Of a DNA stretch of 64,000 nt, positions 10,440 to 20,640 are shown one piece after another (the first letter of the stretch is position 1; the number at the start of each line of letters is the position of its first letter). The notes beneath the pieces were generated by a model that saw only the letters and a program-made list of their open reading frames with translations, was not told where the DNA came from and ran no database searches. The stretch is from contig NC_080670.1 of NCBI RefSeq assembly GCF_030247195.1, positions 35,493,934-35,557,933 of the forward strand, written 5' to 3'. The translations under genes and the position numbers were made by a program. Source of the DNA: Topomyia yanbarensis. Lineage: Eukaryota; Arthropoda; Insecta; Diptera; Culicidae.

Positions 10440-11564
10440 TCTTTTGAACACCTTGGTGATGCTTGCGATTTGTATATGCATATGAGGCAGGATCGGAAGT
10501 ACCGACCGAGGACAGTTCAACGATGTTTATTGCACGGCTCAATGGCTATGGAGCTCAATCTGGCAACTGTTAACAGGCTCCAAATGAACCGCAACAAACA
10601 TAACCTGCTGATTACGTACTATTAACCAAGCGGAGTCATTCGTTTCGCAAAACAATACAATGTAGCAACGTTACAATCGACATCCCCCGAGTGTCGAACA
10701 AGAATCGTTACAAAAGACTCCAACTCCCCCGTTAAAATCATTCACATTGAACTCGGTAGAACCATATCTGACCTTTTTTCGGATGACAGATATCTAAAAA
10801 GTTCAGCAAATGACGGTAGTTACGACAAATCTTACAAGAAGGACAACCGCGTTTACTAACCCGCTCACAAAGTTTGAATCAACGGTGTGGTCACCGATTC
10901 GAGTTTGCCATGTTTGGATCTACTGAAGCACGGGATAGGCTGTTTCATTGAGCAAGGATTTTGAATGGCAATCGCATTGGACGTGTTGTCCGACATTGTG
11001 TATCCCTTCTAACTCGTATCGGATAAATTTTGGCGGGACTCCTCTGCGTTTAATTATGTTTTCTTCGACAAAGATCGTTAGCCTGTTCGACTGTTTGTAG
11101 CGTGCGTGATGCATTTGCAGTATTTCACTGAATACAAGCAAATAGGCCATTGTAGGGATAATGCCTGTTGATACAATTGCGGAGAGAGCTATGAGGGTGA
11201 CTCTTATATTGGGAATGCTGAGTTGTGTTTGTGGGGAGAGTCCATATGATCCGTCACCATGCCCCGTGTAACAATAGCGCCCAAGGGATCTGATGCATTT
11301 CCTTATAAGACGCTCTAAGCACTATTTTGTAGAAATACTAAAAAGAGCTACGCCAGTCACCACAGCAAATTATCATACTCTCTTAACTCGGGGAGAGTGT
11401 GACTTTGGCGATCCCCATGTAGGGACATCTTTAATTGCTCTTAAAAACTATCAGCAAATGAGCTTGAAAAGTCACTAAATATATCAAGAAACTCGAGAAA
11501 GCTCTGGAAAAAGCCAAATTCTGATCTTTGAAATTTGAGACCAAGCAAAGAGTTTCCAGAAACT
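10440..11564. other. No recognised gene; one unexplained minus-strand ORF
   Basis: Minus-strand 10920-11150 (76 codons) reads through a hydrophobic stretch (MAYLLVFSEILQM) and ends with a Cys/His-containing tail (VQCDCHSKSLLNETAYPVLQ). The frame can be followed further upstream on the same strand to about 11250 with few stops. I cannot place it in a family. It might be the last exon of a decayed gene or an unrecognised transposon fragment. Confidence 0.3.
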
Positions 11565-11587
11565 CCAAAAATCTCATATGTCATTTT

Positions 11588-12127
11588 GAGCTTGTGCTTG
11601 TGCGACCACCCCTGGCTGCTACTCCGTTATCGATCGGAACTAGCTGAAGTTGCACAGGGAATCAGTAGATAATTATGCTTGGGAGTAGCGAAACATCTTT
11701 CAATGTACAACTCCTGGTAATCCTAAAGTGTTTTTTGATCAATACCGCGGCGCCGGCCAGGCCCGAACGTAGATCGCGGAAGGAAAGGGAAGGAATGGTT
11801 AGTCCGATACTTGCTTTTGCTAGAGGCCGTATATACTACTGCGCACTCCACAAATATCACGGGAGGAAGATATTTTTGTTAGTAAGAGTATAGAAGTTGG
11901 ATCTACTTCTTCTTTGCCGACGTCAGAGAGGTGATTCCACTACCTAGAGACTAGATATCGTTCCACCAATTTCAAGGACCGGGGACCAACGGCTTTACTT
12001 TCCTTCCGAAGGAAAACGTGACCACAGATATTTTCACCTCAGAAAAATCTCAACGACCTCGGCTGGAATTGAACCCAGGCCAACTGGAATGAGTGGCGGT
12101 CACGCTTATCACTCAACCACCGGTCCA
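11588..12127 (-). mobile_element. Full-length 540-bp tRNA-headed SINE with 23-bp target-site duplication
   Basis: On the minus strand the element starts with a tRNA-like head: A-box-like GTGGTTGAGTGATAAGCGTG and B-box GGGTTCAATTCCAGCC. It continues through the CACGT-CCTTCGGAAGG core and ends in a short CAAGCACAAGCTCAA tail. Direct repeats of 23 bp with one mismatch flank it (11565-11587 and 12128-12150), the signature of LINE-driven retroposition. It aligns end to end with the plus-strand copy at 53,048-53,580. It encodes no protein; transcription would be by RNA polymerase III from the internal boxes. Confidence 0.9.
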
Positions 12128-12150
12128 CCAAAAATCTCATGTGTCATTTT

Positions 12151-12480
12151 AACCAGAAATTCAACTTGGTGCAGGACTGGTTGGACCTAGGTTGCGCTTT
12201 GATAACTTTATAATATTGCGGAACTCCTCCCGGCATCGAACAGACTTCAATTCTCACGGTACGGCACCGTCTTCTCGGTGATAATTTATCGGACTTACTC
12301 CATAAACGTTGATACAGTTTTGAGGAGGTGACCTGCTTTACTAACCATGTTCTGAAAGCAGAGTTTCAACGCCCCCCGTGAAGTTGGCGGGGACCAACCC
12401 GGCTGACCACACGCCACAGGCCAACGCAAAACTCCTAAACGGAACCTTCTTCAAATTTGCGAGTATTCCTTTGCTACATT
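12151..12480. other. No feature seen
   Basis: A 330-bp stretch of mixed composition with no reading frame of note and no repeat matching elsewhere in the window. Confidence 0.4.
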
Positions 12481-12492
12481 TCTCCCTAATGG

Positions 12493-12596
12493 TTATGTTT
12501 TCCAACGTTTCGACAATTTAATTTGTCCTCTTCACAGGAATAATAGATTACCTGTGAAGAAGACAAAATAAATCATCGAAACGTTGGATAACATAA
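12493..12596. repeat. Compact 104-bp foldback (46-nt arms)
   Basis: The left arm holds CCAACGTTTCGACAATTTAA and CTCTTCACAGG. The right arm is the near-perfect reverse complement (CCTGTGAAGAAGAC, then TCGAAACGTTGG), with a loop of about 12 nt. It has the shape of a miniature hairpin element; transcripts would fold strongly. Confidence 0.85.
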
Positions 12597-12679
12597 ACAT
12601 ACGTTGTTTGTGCTGCATTATTTTACTGAATCGCCGATTCAGGAACAGTCGACAGGCTACACAATGGTAAAAATTATTT

Positions 12680-12860
12680 TTCCTCCACTGCAGAGAAATT
12701 TTTTTAAAACCACATTTGCGCGTGAAGGGCACAAAACCTGTAACTAAATTAGTTATGGAATTTGCGTTCCGACTTCGTCTCATTAGAATCCAACACTAAC
12801 GTAGCAACACGACTAAGTTAACGCCGGATCCATAAAACTTTTCGTGTGGGGCATCACGCA
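12680..12860. repeat. Fragment of the TTCGACTTCGTCTCAT MITE family
   Basis: It shares the CCACATTTGCGCGTGAAGGG block and the terminal CGACTTCGTCTCATTAGAAT, then GACTAAG-TTA-CGCCGGAT, with the fuller element at 59,205-59,525. The second arm is missing or worn. Confidence 0.65.
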
Positions 12861-13017
12861 GGACTAGGAGTTTGTTTAGAAGCACAGTGTTTGCGTTTTT
12901 GGACACAACATATGATATCAGATCGTTCAAAGTAGTAAGCAGAAAAATTGCACCTTGAAGCCTGTATCGTTGATCGCAGAGCTGTGGAAGAGGAATTTGT
13001 GAAGACTGCGATAATAC

Positions 13018-13540
13018 ATGGTAGCTGGTAGTGAACGAGAAAATCCGAATGGTGGTGGTATCGAGATGGAAATCTATCGGGTACGATACGAGAGTGTCGA
13101 CGAATTGCTTGGAACACAAGTGACATATGATAACGATGTTAATCGCGAGGCAAACAGGCTTGTTGCGTCTACGAACAGGTCTTTATATGATTGGAATAAT
13201 CAGCTTAACTCTCGTAGTCTATACTTGCTCTCTACAAATCATTTTTATTCCTCGTTGTTCCGCCCGGCCATGAGGCATGGGCGTTGACGGAAGCCGACTA
13301 TCGAGTACCGTTGGAGAGAAGAATTCTGCGTCCTATACTCATTGACACAGTAGAAGTGGAAAATGGGGCTGATGCATCAACCGTGAGCTGGACCAAGTGT
13401 ACAAATATGCTGACACCGGACGACTGATAAAACACGGCAGACATGTAGCGCGGACACAACCCCTGATACCCTTATTCAGCGGATGTGTCAACCGGTGGAG
13501 AAGTGGAAGGCAGTCTTGGCTGCTACCATCCAGATTGCCT
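13018..13540 (+). pseudogene. RTE-type LINE, C-terminal part of the RT protein (decayed)
   Basis: The plus-strand frame reads GTQVTYDNDVNREANR, NRSLYDWNNQLNSRSLYL, then after a frameshift AWALTEADYRVPLERRILRP and further pieces. This matches the thumb and C-terminal connection region of RTE-clade ORF2 proteins (YLGT-V, DN---EVNRRI, AWAL--AD, LERRILRPI). The catalytic RT motifs lie upstream and are not present here. At least one frameshift and several substitutions show it is dead. Confidence 0.75.
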
Positions 13541-13619
13541 GTAGGCTACAGGTAATTTGGCGAACCGAGTAACAGATGACGGGCACGGCTAACTAGTGAT
13601 TGGTTAGTTGGAGCGAAAA

Positions 13620-14170
13620 AGGCCGAGCGCAAAAACAGGGAGTGAATGGTCTGTTCATGCTGAGGCAGGTTTGGCGCAGCAACTGGCAACCGCGTAGGGG
13701 GTAAACCCAGCCACCCCGAAGCAAGACAGAAGAGCGAGTGTATAGGCGTATAAGTTGACTGCCTCGTGGCGTGGCAGAGGAGTGAAAGGGTGAGCACAAA
13801 AGTCAGCCTCACATGGTATGGTAGAGACTAGCCTAGCAAGGAATGAAAAAGGTGAGCACACAAGTCAGCCTCGCATGGTATGTCAGAAGTGGGGCCTAAG
13901 AAAAATGCCCCACATGGGATGCCAGGGGGAGTGACAGGGGTATAATAGAGTGGCACGATCGACAGTGAACCAGGTGATAGGGTGAGCACCCAAGTCAGCC
14001 TCACATGGTATGGGTGAGGCGAGCACAAAAGTAAGCCTAGCAAGGAACGAAAAAGGTGAGCACAAAAGTCAGCCTCATGTGGAGTGTTTGAGAGTGAATC
14101 AAGGTGCGATAGAGAGAGAGCACCCAAGTAAGCCTCATACAGGACGTATGAACGCGTGAGTGAGAGTGAA
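13620..14170 (+). repeat. GTGAGCACAAAAGTCAGCCT minisatellite
   Basis: At least six variants of GTGAGCACAAAAGTCAGCCT followed by CACATGG occur near 13792, 13853, 13982, 14017, 14054 and 14119, at spacings of about 35-130 bp, with GCAAGGAATGAAAAA spacers. The minus-strand ORFs here (up to 213 codons) are produced by the repeat. Confidence 0.8.
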
Positions 14171-15100
14171 TGAGTACATTTAGTACAGCCATCCCCCCAG
14201 AAGTAATACCGAGAGGTAGTTCCTGGGGGGAACGATGGCGGAGCCCAATGGAGTTTAGTCGGTATTAATGGCAGCATCACCATTCGAGCCCGACACGCCC
14301 CCAGTACACCCCGTGTGGTAGCTTGGACACCTACCAATAGCACGGGTACTGGGTTAGGACGTAAACGTCTTCTCCATTGTAAAAAAAGACATGTAGCGCG
14401 AATGCCGGAAGATAGTCCAGCAAAAGTTATGTGCAGGAGGAAGTCGCCGACTTTGGAGCAGATACTCATTAGCTTTATGCAATCGAGGACGGTGCTCGTT
14501 CGGTGGACGAACTAGGAGAATGGAAAATGGCGGTCAAATATGAAGTGATAATTTTTCCTAAGCAAGTTGGATTGACTTGCGGTCTTCCACAAAGTTGTAG
14601 TTAGTTGATTATCTTTCTTATTCTCACTTGCAGTGATAAACTACTGCAAACAGTGTCAACTAGCGGTGAAAATGCTACTCAGTGCGCTTTGTCCTTGTAA
14701 GTTGTCAATAAATCCCATACGCACTTCAAACATGCTGATACAGTAGCTAGACTTATCCGATTTGTCTCAAATTTGGAGCAGAGACTCCTGATGGGACAAG
14801 CTCGAGTGATGTTGAATGTAGAATCTATAAAAGACCATCAATTTCGTGAAAGATCCTAAACTTGCTGTACGCTTTCAAGTACACCGGGATGCAAGATCAA
14901 ACAACCACCAAATCCATAATTTATTCCGAACATCATATCATACCTATTATATTGAAATGTGTTGTGCTCTTCCAGTGGGTCTGCATTGAGGATCTGCTCA
15001 CTTGACTGAGAAATTGATGTACGTCCAACGTCCCCAACTACAACATTCCAGAGGAACCAACGACACCCCAGTCAAAATACCACACACCCGGAAGCGAAAA
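14171..15100. other. No gene recognised
   Basis: A C6/G6 hairpin (CCCCCCAGAA ... TTCCTGGGGGG) lies at about 14190-14232. The rest is mixed, non-repetitive sequence. A short word near 14745-14800 resembles the reverse complement of part of 43,880-43,960. Confidence 0.35.
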
Positions 15101-15192
15101 CTTTGATCGCGGTCCGGTATAGCAGACACAAACACACACACAGTCACACGCACACCACCGACCGGTTAGCTTCCCGCACTGCACTGTTCTGA

Positions 15193-15197
<5 letters not shown>

Positions 15198-15222
<25 letters not shown>
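15198..15222 (+). repeat. (TC)n microsatellite
   Basis: A perfect dinucleotide run of about 25 bp, preceded by an imperfect CA-rich run at about 15,125-15,155. Confidence 0.95.
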
Positions 15223-15223
<1 letters not shown>

Positions 15224-17079
15224 GTAAATTATTGTATCGAATTCCCTCCCGGCAGCAGCTCGGTGATGTGATTATGCCTCCAATCGGGGAAAGATCTCCA
15301 GCTACCATATCGGCAGTTTCGGACCGTTGCTCTTTGTAAGGTAATAGGACAATGAGAGGAGGGGGGGGCTGCTAGTGGTTCGTTGTTCGGCCGGGGCGGA
15401 TGTATATAATTTTTCGCCATCGCCCGTCGTACCCGTCGTAATAGGTGGAATTATGAAAAATGCTGCACCTCTTTGCCCGTGGGCGCATTTTTGGACGAGT
15501 TGGGGGGAGCGAGCGAGCGCGCGCGGGAGGAGATTCCACCCATTCGGACACGGACTACACAGCCCATACATCACAGCGTGCCCAGGAGGCGATAATTGTT
15601 ACAAATCTTTCAGAGCTGCGGTCCAGTCAGCAGCACCAGCGCCGCGTTGTAGCTTCATCGGGTGCTGCTTCCCAATAATACTTACTGTCACTAAAAATAT
15701 ACACCTCAGCTCGGCAGCCGGTAAGTGTCCGTCAGGATCATCGTCCGGTCGCACCGCGCACTCCGCTCCAGCCGCCGCCAATGGAGAGGTGTTTTATTAT
15801 TGTATTGAAATTATAAGCCGAACCGGTCGCTCGTTTGAACTCTGTGCGGTTTTGAAATAAAATTTATATACCATAATAATAAATGATTATAATTATTAAA
15901 CGGTGCAAAAATGATGGCAACCGAGCAAATCAATCTTTCCCGGGTCCCAGGGATGTGAACGTCTCTCCCATCGTCATCCGATCGGGCCAGAGCGCCCGGT
16001 CCCGGTGGCGGATGAAGTGATTTCCAAGATCCATTGCCGTCCCAAAACGAAGCATATCGGCGTATATTGCGTACTGCGGTCAGAGGATCGTACCTAGTGA
16101 TCCGATGAAATTTGTACGATAAAATAACGCTCCGGAGAAAGGATGTGCGTAAATTGGCGATAATGGCATATAAACGGTTTTTGCTGTTCCGAAATCGGTT
16201 CGCTCGATTCGACTGAGTGGGGTAGGTGGGTAGGCATGCAGCAGGATACTTAGCTGAGGCGATGTTCGAAAAATTGTTTGTCTTAAATTCGAGATACAAC
16301 AGCTGATAATAGCAATCAGCGGTAATAATAGGTCGAGTAAATACTATAATCAGAACCGGTTTTGCCCATCGTTTGGCAGTAAGTCATATGGGGCTTGGTG
16401 CTCGCTTGATTTCACGATAGCCAAATGACATTCGGTGGGTCTAGATTCGAAACACCGATAGGGAGCGTGAAGATGACCATGCTGATGATATCGGTTCGTG
16501 ATTGGCTGTAAATGAGGCGTCGGATGTTTTGAAATTTGTTTGAAGAAGCTGAGAGTATGTTATATCAGAGAGAAGAGAGCACAATTTCATAAAGTTTGAT
16601 ACCAAAATACCTAAGGTGCCTGCAAATAGTCTTTTACAGCGGTGTAAATGGCAAATGCGAAATTATTGCAAAACTTACAAGCTACTTTTTCCATAGAGAT
16701 GTTGCACAGTTTATTTTTGAAGTCCATATCCTGTGAATTGCCTAATTCTGTCAAGTACCGGTTAACAATGAATCACAATATCCCATTTGGCAAGCAATCT
16801 GCACCGGTAGAAAACGAAGTGAAATGTTCGTCGCTACAGACATCGTCTGCGGCGAAATTAACACAACTGAAAGCCATTTTTGGAGCAGCGCAATGATCAA
16901 AAAACACTTTTTTGACGGCTTCATGACAATACTCTAACAGCATACCGGAATGGCATGAGGCTAATTTGATGAATTTCCTTTCCAGTGAACTTCTTCCCTC
17001 AGAAAAATCAGGGAGTAAGTAATGTATGCAAATGACATACTTATGATGTGGATCTACATCTAATTTGCTACCATTTATA
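15223..17079. other. GC-rich unique stretch, no assigned gene
   Basis: From 15,230 to about 16,300 the DNA is GC-rich and non-repetitive, with open frames on both strands (161 codons plus at 15,375-15,860 and 162 codons minus at 15,811-16,299). Neither shows a recognisable domain and the two overlap, so I do not call a gene. From 16,300 to 17,080 the sequence becomes AT-rich with no feature. Confidence 0.35.
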
Positions 17080-17975
17080 ACATTTACTTGAAAAAATAGT
17101 CCGTTTTGAAAATGTATTTCCATTTCAAGTCACCTCTGGCTTTCCCCAGTGTTCCCACTTGTGCTCTCTTATTTTTAGCTTGTACATAAACGACATTTCG
17201 TTCGTACTTAAACGCATAAAAGTGTTTGTATATACAGACAACATGGACTTCTTTATGGAAATAAGTAATGCAAATGAGGCTGAAGGATTCCAGAATGAAA
17301 TCAATCTATTCCAAACGTGGTGTATTAAAAGTCTACTACAACTCATTATAAATGAATATAACTCAATAGCGTTCAGCAGAAAATCGGATATATTTGTTAT
17401 ATTTAGGAAAGCAACTTATAGAAAAACGTAAATTTTAGACTCTTTTAAACTTACTATACAATAATAAATAAAGCTTATTGAATGCTGGGCTTTATTAAAC
17501 GCTTCAGCTATAGTTTTGAAGACGTTTACACAATTAACTCACTATAAAATACATACGTCAGACCAATTCTGGAATATTGCAGCGTAGTGTGGCAATATTG
17601 CAGCGTAGTATGGCGTCCATACACCATCCTGCACGAAGAACGCTTTAAATGAGTCCAAAATCAATTTCTCCTATATGCACTTCGCAAACTCAATTGGACC
17701 GCATTCCCTCTTTCATCACATAAGGCACGCTGCATGCTCATTACTATGCAAATACTTAAAGAACGCCGCAAATTTGCAATAATTTATCTTATTAACGATA
17801 TTACTTCCCAACGCGTACAATCAGCATCATTACTTTGAAAAATAAAATTTTATGCCCCGAGCCGTCATTTATAATCTAGTAAATTACTTTTAGAAACACC
17901 TATAAAACAAATTATGTTAAAAAAACGGCCAATCGATTGATGTGCCAATATTTTCAAAATTTTGACAAAATTAAC
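17080..17975 (+). pseudogene. Decayed CR1/Jockey-type LINE fragment, same family as the element at 27.5-31.3 kb
   Basis: The plus strand reads FPFQVTSGFPQCSHLCSLIF, SLYINDIS, VFVYTDNMDFFMEI and FQNEINLFQTWCIKSLLQL. These align with residues about 349-440 of the 27,626-29,614 protein (VTSGVPQGSHLGPLLFILY, YADDMKLYLEI). Beyond 17,440, in shifting frames, come pieces matching FIKRFSYHFEDPYTI, SILEYCSIIW and LGWTAFPLPS. The YADD box has become YTDN, there are multiple frameshifts, and a short tandem doubling (GGAATATTGCAGCGTAGT) lies at about 17,570. It is 5'-truncated and dead. It ends in an AT-rich tail near 17,975. Confidence 0.88.
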
Positions 17976-18037
17976 CTTCCAGAAATAAATTAAAATACGC
18001 AATATCTTTAAACCGTTGTTAAGTTGTATTTTTGTGT

Positions 18038-18267
18038 TTCGAACTCATCTCGTCAGTAACTAGCACCAGCTTGGAGCCAGTTCGACGACAAATCCAGGGC
18101 TTATGTACTTACTTCCCTAGATATCACTCGGGACCAGCTATTTGCTTAAAGCATGCATACAATATGTTTGATTTTTTTGGATTTAGTGTACCAATTTGGT
18201 GCTAGTTTTGATTTGTTAGCTTACTGGCCTCAAGTTTCTACTAGTTACTGATGAGATGAATTCGAAG
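18038..18267. mobile_element. Palindromic MITE with TTCGAAYTCATCTC ends
   Basis: The left end TTCGAACTCATCTCGTCAGT plus AACTAG and the right end CTAGTTACTGATGAGATGAA plus TTCGAA are inverted repeats of about 27 bp. About 230 bp long, with no ORF. It resembles the TTCGACTTCGTCTCATCAG family at 59.2 kb. Confidence 0.75.
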
Positions 18268-18365
18268 TACAAACCATTTTTAATCAAGATCAATTGAGAT
18301 TGCAAAATTATCATTGCATCAACATCCTTGGGAATAACACGAAATTTTCATTGCGCTTTTTGTTT

Positions 18366-18508
18366 TTATTTCGATTCTAGAGGTTTTAACCATAAGGTCA
18401 TTCGCCTCTTCGGGTTAGAAAAATCTCTTGAGAAAAGAGGTTGGGATTTGAACCCAGGTGAGCTGCGTACAAGGCAATTGATTTACCAACCACGTTATGC
18501 AGACCACC
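18366..18508 (-). mobile_element. tRNA-headed SINE, type 2 (copy 1)
   Basis: On the minus strand: A-box-like AACGTGGTTGGTAAATCAAT, B-box GGGTTCAAATCCCAA, body CCCGAAGAGGCGAATGACCT, and a tail of TAGAATCGAAATAAAAA. The second copy is at 39,385-39,548. CATTG occurs at both edges and may be a short target duplication. Confidence 0.8.
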
Positions 18509-18515
18509 CAACATT

Positions 18516-18778
18516 GTGATTCGCTGGTTGGGCCACACCTCTGTCCAACTAACGAATATATTCGTTAGTTGGACCGACTGACAGATGTCAAAATCTCTCC
18601 AAAGCAAACGTTAGTAGTGCAATGGCATCTATTCACATATCTAATAATTTTCAGATTGTCAAAGTAAATTTGACATAAGATTTTCACATTCAGATGCTTT
18701 TCAGTTGGACAATGGTCCAACTAGCGGACGTCCAACTAAAAAGCGGTCCAGTAAAAAAGTGTCCAACCAGCGAATCAC
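18516..18778. mobile_element. MITE with GTGATTCGCTGGTTGG termini
   Basis: The left end GTGATTCGCTGGTTGG and the right end CCAACCAGCGAATCAC are inverted repeats of 16 bp. Inside, near 18,544-18,573, is a perfect palindrome with arms TCCAACTAACGAATA and its complement, and further CCAACTA words. It abuts the type-2 SINE on its left. Confidence 0.82.
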
Positions 18779-18789
18779 GACTGCAATAC

Positions 18790-18930
18790 CGACACCGACC
18801 ACGTCCGAATGTGGATTTGCTAGGGATGAAGGGAATGTTAGTCCGATACAAGTCGCTACTAGAGACCAAGTAATCCTCTGCATCTCTACATGCATGACGG
18901 GAATGGGGAATTTATTAGTAAATGTGTTAA
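18790..18930 (-). repeat. Diverged fragment of the 540-bp SINE
   Basis: Plus-strand words GGGAATGTTAGTCCGATAC, CTACTAGAGACC and TTATTAGTAA match the reverse-oriented middle of the 11,588-12,127 element (GGTTAGTCCGATACTTGC, GCTAGAGGCC, TTGTTAGTAA). Confidence 0.5.
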
Positions 18931-19439
18931 AAGTATTATCATGTAATGGTTGCTCTGGGCAGCCGGCTGCTGAGAATCAAAGCGATTTATCGTTTGTTAC
19001 TAACATTTCAGATTCACGAAACTGTCCATCTAAACTCCATATATCTTACTGTGTAGCTGGAGTGTAGCTTATATTTTTTTTCGAACATTGTTCAAACTGT
19101 GTACAGTTCAAATCGCGATGAAATGCAGTGTAATGTACAAAAGGCAACTATGTTCAATTTTATTTTCCGACGAACCCAGAAATGAAAGGCAAATGTAATC
19201 GATATCTGTTAGTGATTTACTTGTTATATTGAAATAGCACATGCCAAACGATTTTTTCTTCAAAAAAGTAGAATAAGGCAAAAGCATTATCATTTCAGAT
19301 AAACATATTACTAAAAATTCAATAATATGCAGTTATGATACTCATATTAGATAATTAGCTAACAATGTTATTAATTCTGAATATATTGCCTAGAAAAAAG
19401 ATAAATGTATATAAAAAATAAGAAATATAAATGAATATA
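18931..19439. other. No feature seen
   Basis: AT-rich filler with no reading frame or repeat of note. Confidence 0.4.
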
Positions 19440-20640
19440 AAAATTAAAAATAATTAAAATTAAAAATAATGAAAATAAGTGAAAAGAGGAAAGAAAACGC
19501 TAAAAGACAAAAATGACCAAGGAAAAATATACGGTAATAAGATAAGAGAAAAGAAAAAAAAAACAAAAGAAGTGATTATAGGACAAAAGATAAGTAAAAT
19601 AGAAAGAAAAACCAAAGGGCAACAATAAATTTTAAACGAGAAAAGAAAACAAAAACAATTAACGGCGTCGGTGGTTGAGTGGTAAACGTGACCGCCCATC
19701 ACCTTGATTGGTCTGGGTTCAATCCCTGCCGCGGCCATTGAGATTTTCTGAGGTGAAAAATTTGTATGGACACGTCTTCCTTTAGAAGGGAGGTAAAGCA
19801 GATGGTGATGTCACCTCCCTGACGTAGATGATTGGCGCTCAGTGGCCGACGAAAAATAAACAAAAAAATGAACTAAAAATAAAAGTTCAAAGAAAACATG
19901 TAAAAAGAAATCTGAAAACTAAGAAAAAAGATATAAGGACTTATCGAAAAAAGGAAGATAAATGAAACCAAAGAGGAAAAAGAGAACGGACAAAAGAGAA
20001 GATAAAATACATGTAGTAAAAAGGAAATAAAAATGAGACGAATGAAAAAACAATCCATTTAAAAAAAACGGACAAAAGAAATTATAAAAAAAGATGCATA
20101 AAAAGGGAAAAAGAAATACAGAAAGAGCAAAAAGGAAATAAAAATAGAAGAAAGGGTATGAAAAATTAAAAGAAAAAGGAAAGCAAAAAAACCGTGAAAA
20201 AGGATAACAAAATAAAATGAGGAAATATGTAAGAAACAAAAAAAATGAAAAAAGAACCAGAAACTGATAATATTAAACATGTTAAAAAAGAAGAGAAATG
20301 AAAAATATTATAAGGAAATAGAAAAAAAATGTTGAAAAAATAAAATAAGAAGAATAAAACAGAAAAAAAATGAAAGCAGAAAAAACGGAAAAAAGTAAAA
20401 ACTTTAAAACTAAAATTACAATAAAAATAATCGAACAAAAGAAGAGAAGGAAAAAAGAATACAAAACACTGAAACAAATTAAAAAGTAGAAAAGAGAGAA
20501 AAAACAAAGCGGAAAATAGAAAAGAAATTGAAGGAGGGAGGCGCAAACGAAAACTGAAAAAAAGAAGTAACAGAAGAAAAATAGACAAAACGATATGAAA
20601 AAGAGGAATGGAAGAAAAAAGCAAATTATTTCAAAAAAAT
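19440..20640 (+). repeat. Long A/G-only-biased tract (about 1 kb of purines on one strand)
   Basis: The plus strand is almost wholly A and G, in variants of AAAAGAAAAAGGAAATAAAA, with very few C and scattered T. The tract is split by a SINE at 19,661-19,850. The long minus-strand frames rich in Phe and Ser are a direct result of the composition and not genes. Confidence 0.9.
19661..19850 (+). mobile_element. Short tRNA-headed SINE (type 1 head)
   Basis: The A-box-like GTGGTTGAGTGGTAAACGTG and B-box GGGTTCAATCCCTGCC are about 32 bp apart, followed by the TGAGATTTTCTGAGGTGAAA and CACGTCTTCC core. The head is shared with the 540-bp SINEs, but the element ends after GACGTAGATGATTGG. It sits in the purine tract, whose A-rich sequence hides any target duplication. 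Confidence 0.85.

Noticed and set aside
13828..14469. 213-codon minus-strand ORF
   Set aside because: It spans the GTGAGCACAAAAGTCAGCCT minisatellite; the peptide simply repeats CEADFCAH-like blocks. No domain and no conservation evidence.
15375..16299. 161- and 162-codon ORFs on opposite strands
   Set aside because: They overlap each other in GC-rich DNA, with no recognisable motif and no convincing splice structure. Kept only as unique DNA.
19460..20624. Overlapping minus-strand ORFs of 60-152 codons rich in Phe, Ser and Leu
   Set aside because: They arise only because the plus strand is nearly all purine, which removes stop codons on the minus strand. No protein-like pattern beyond composition.
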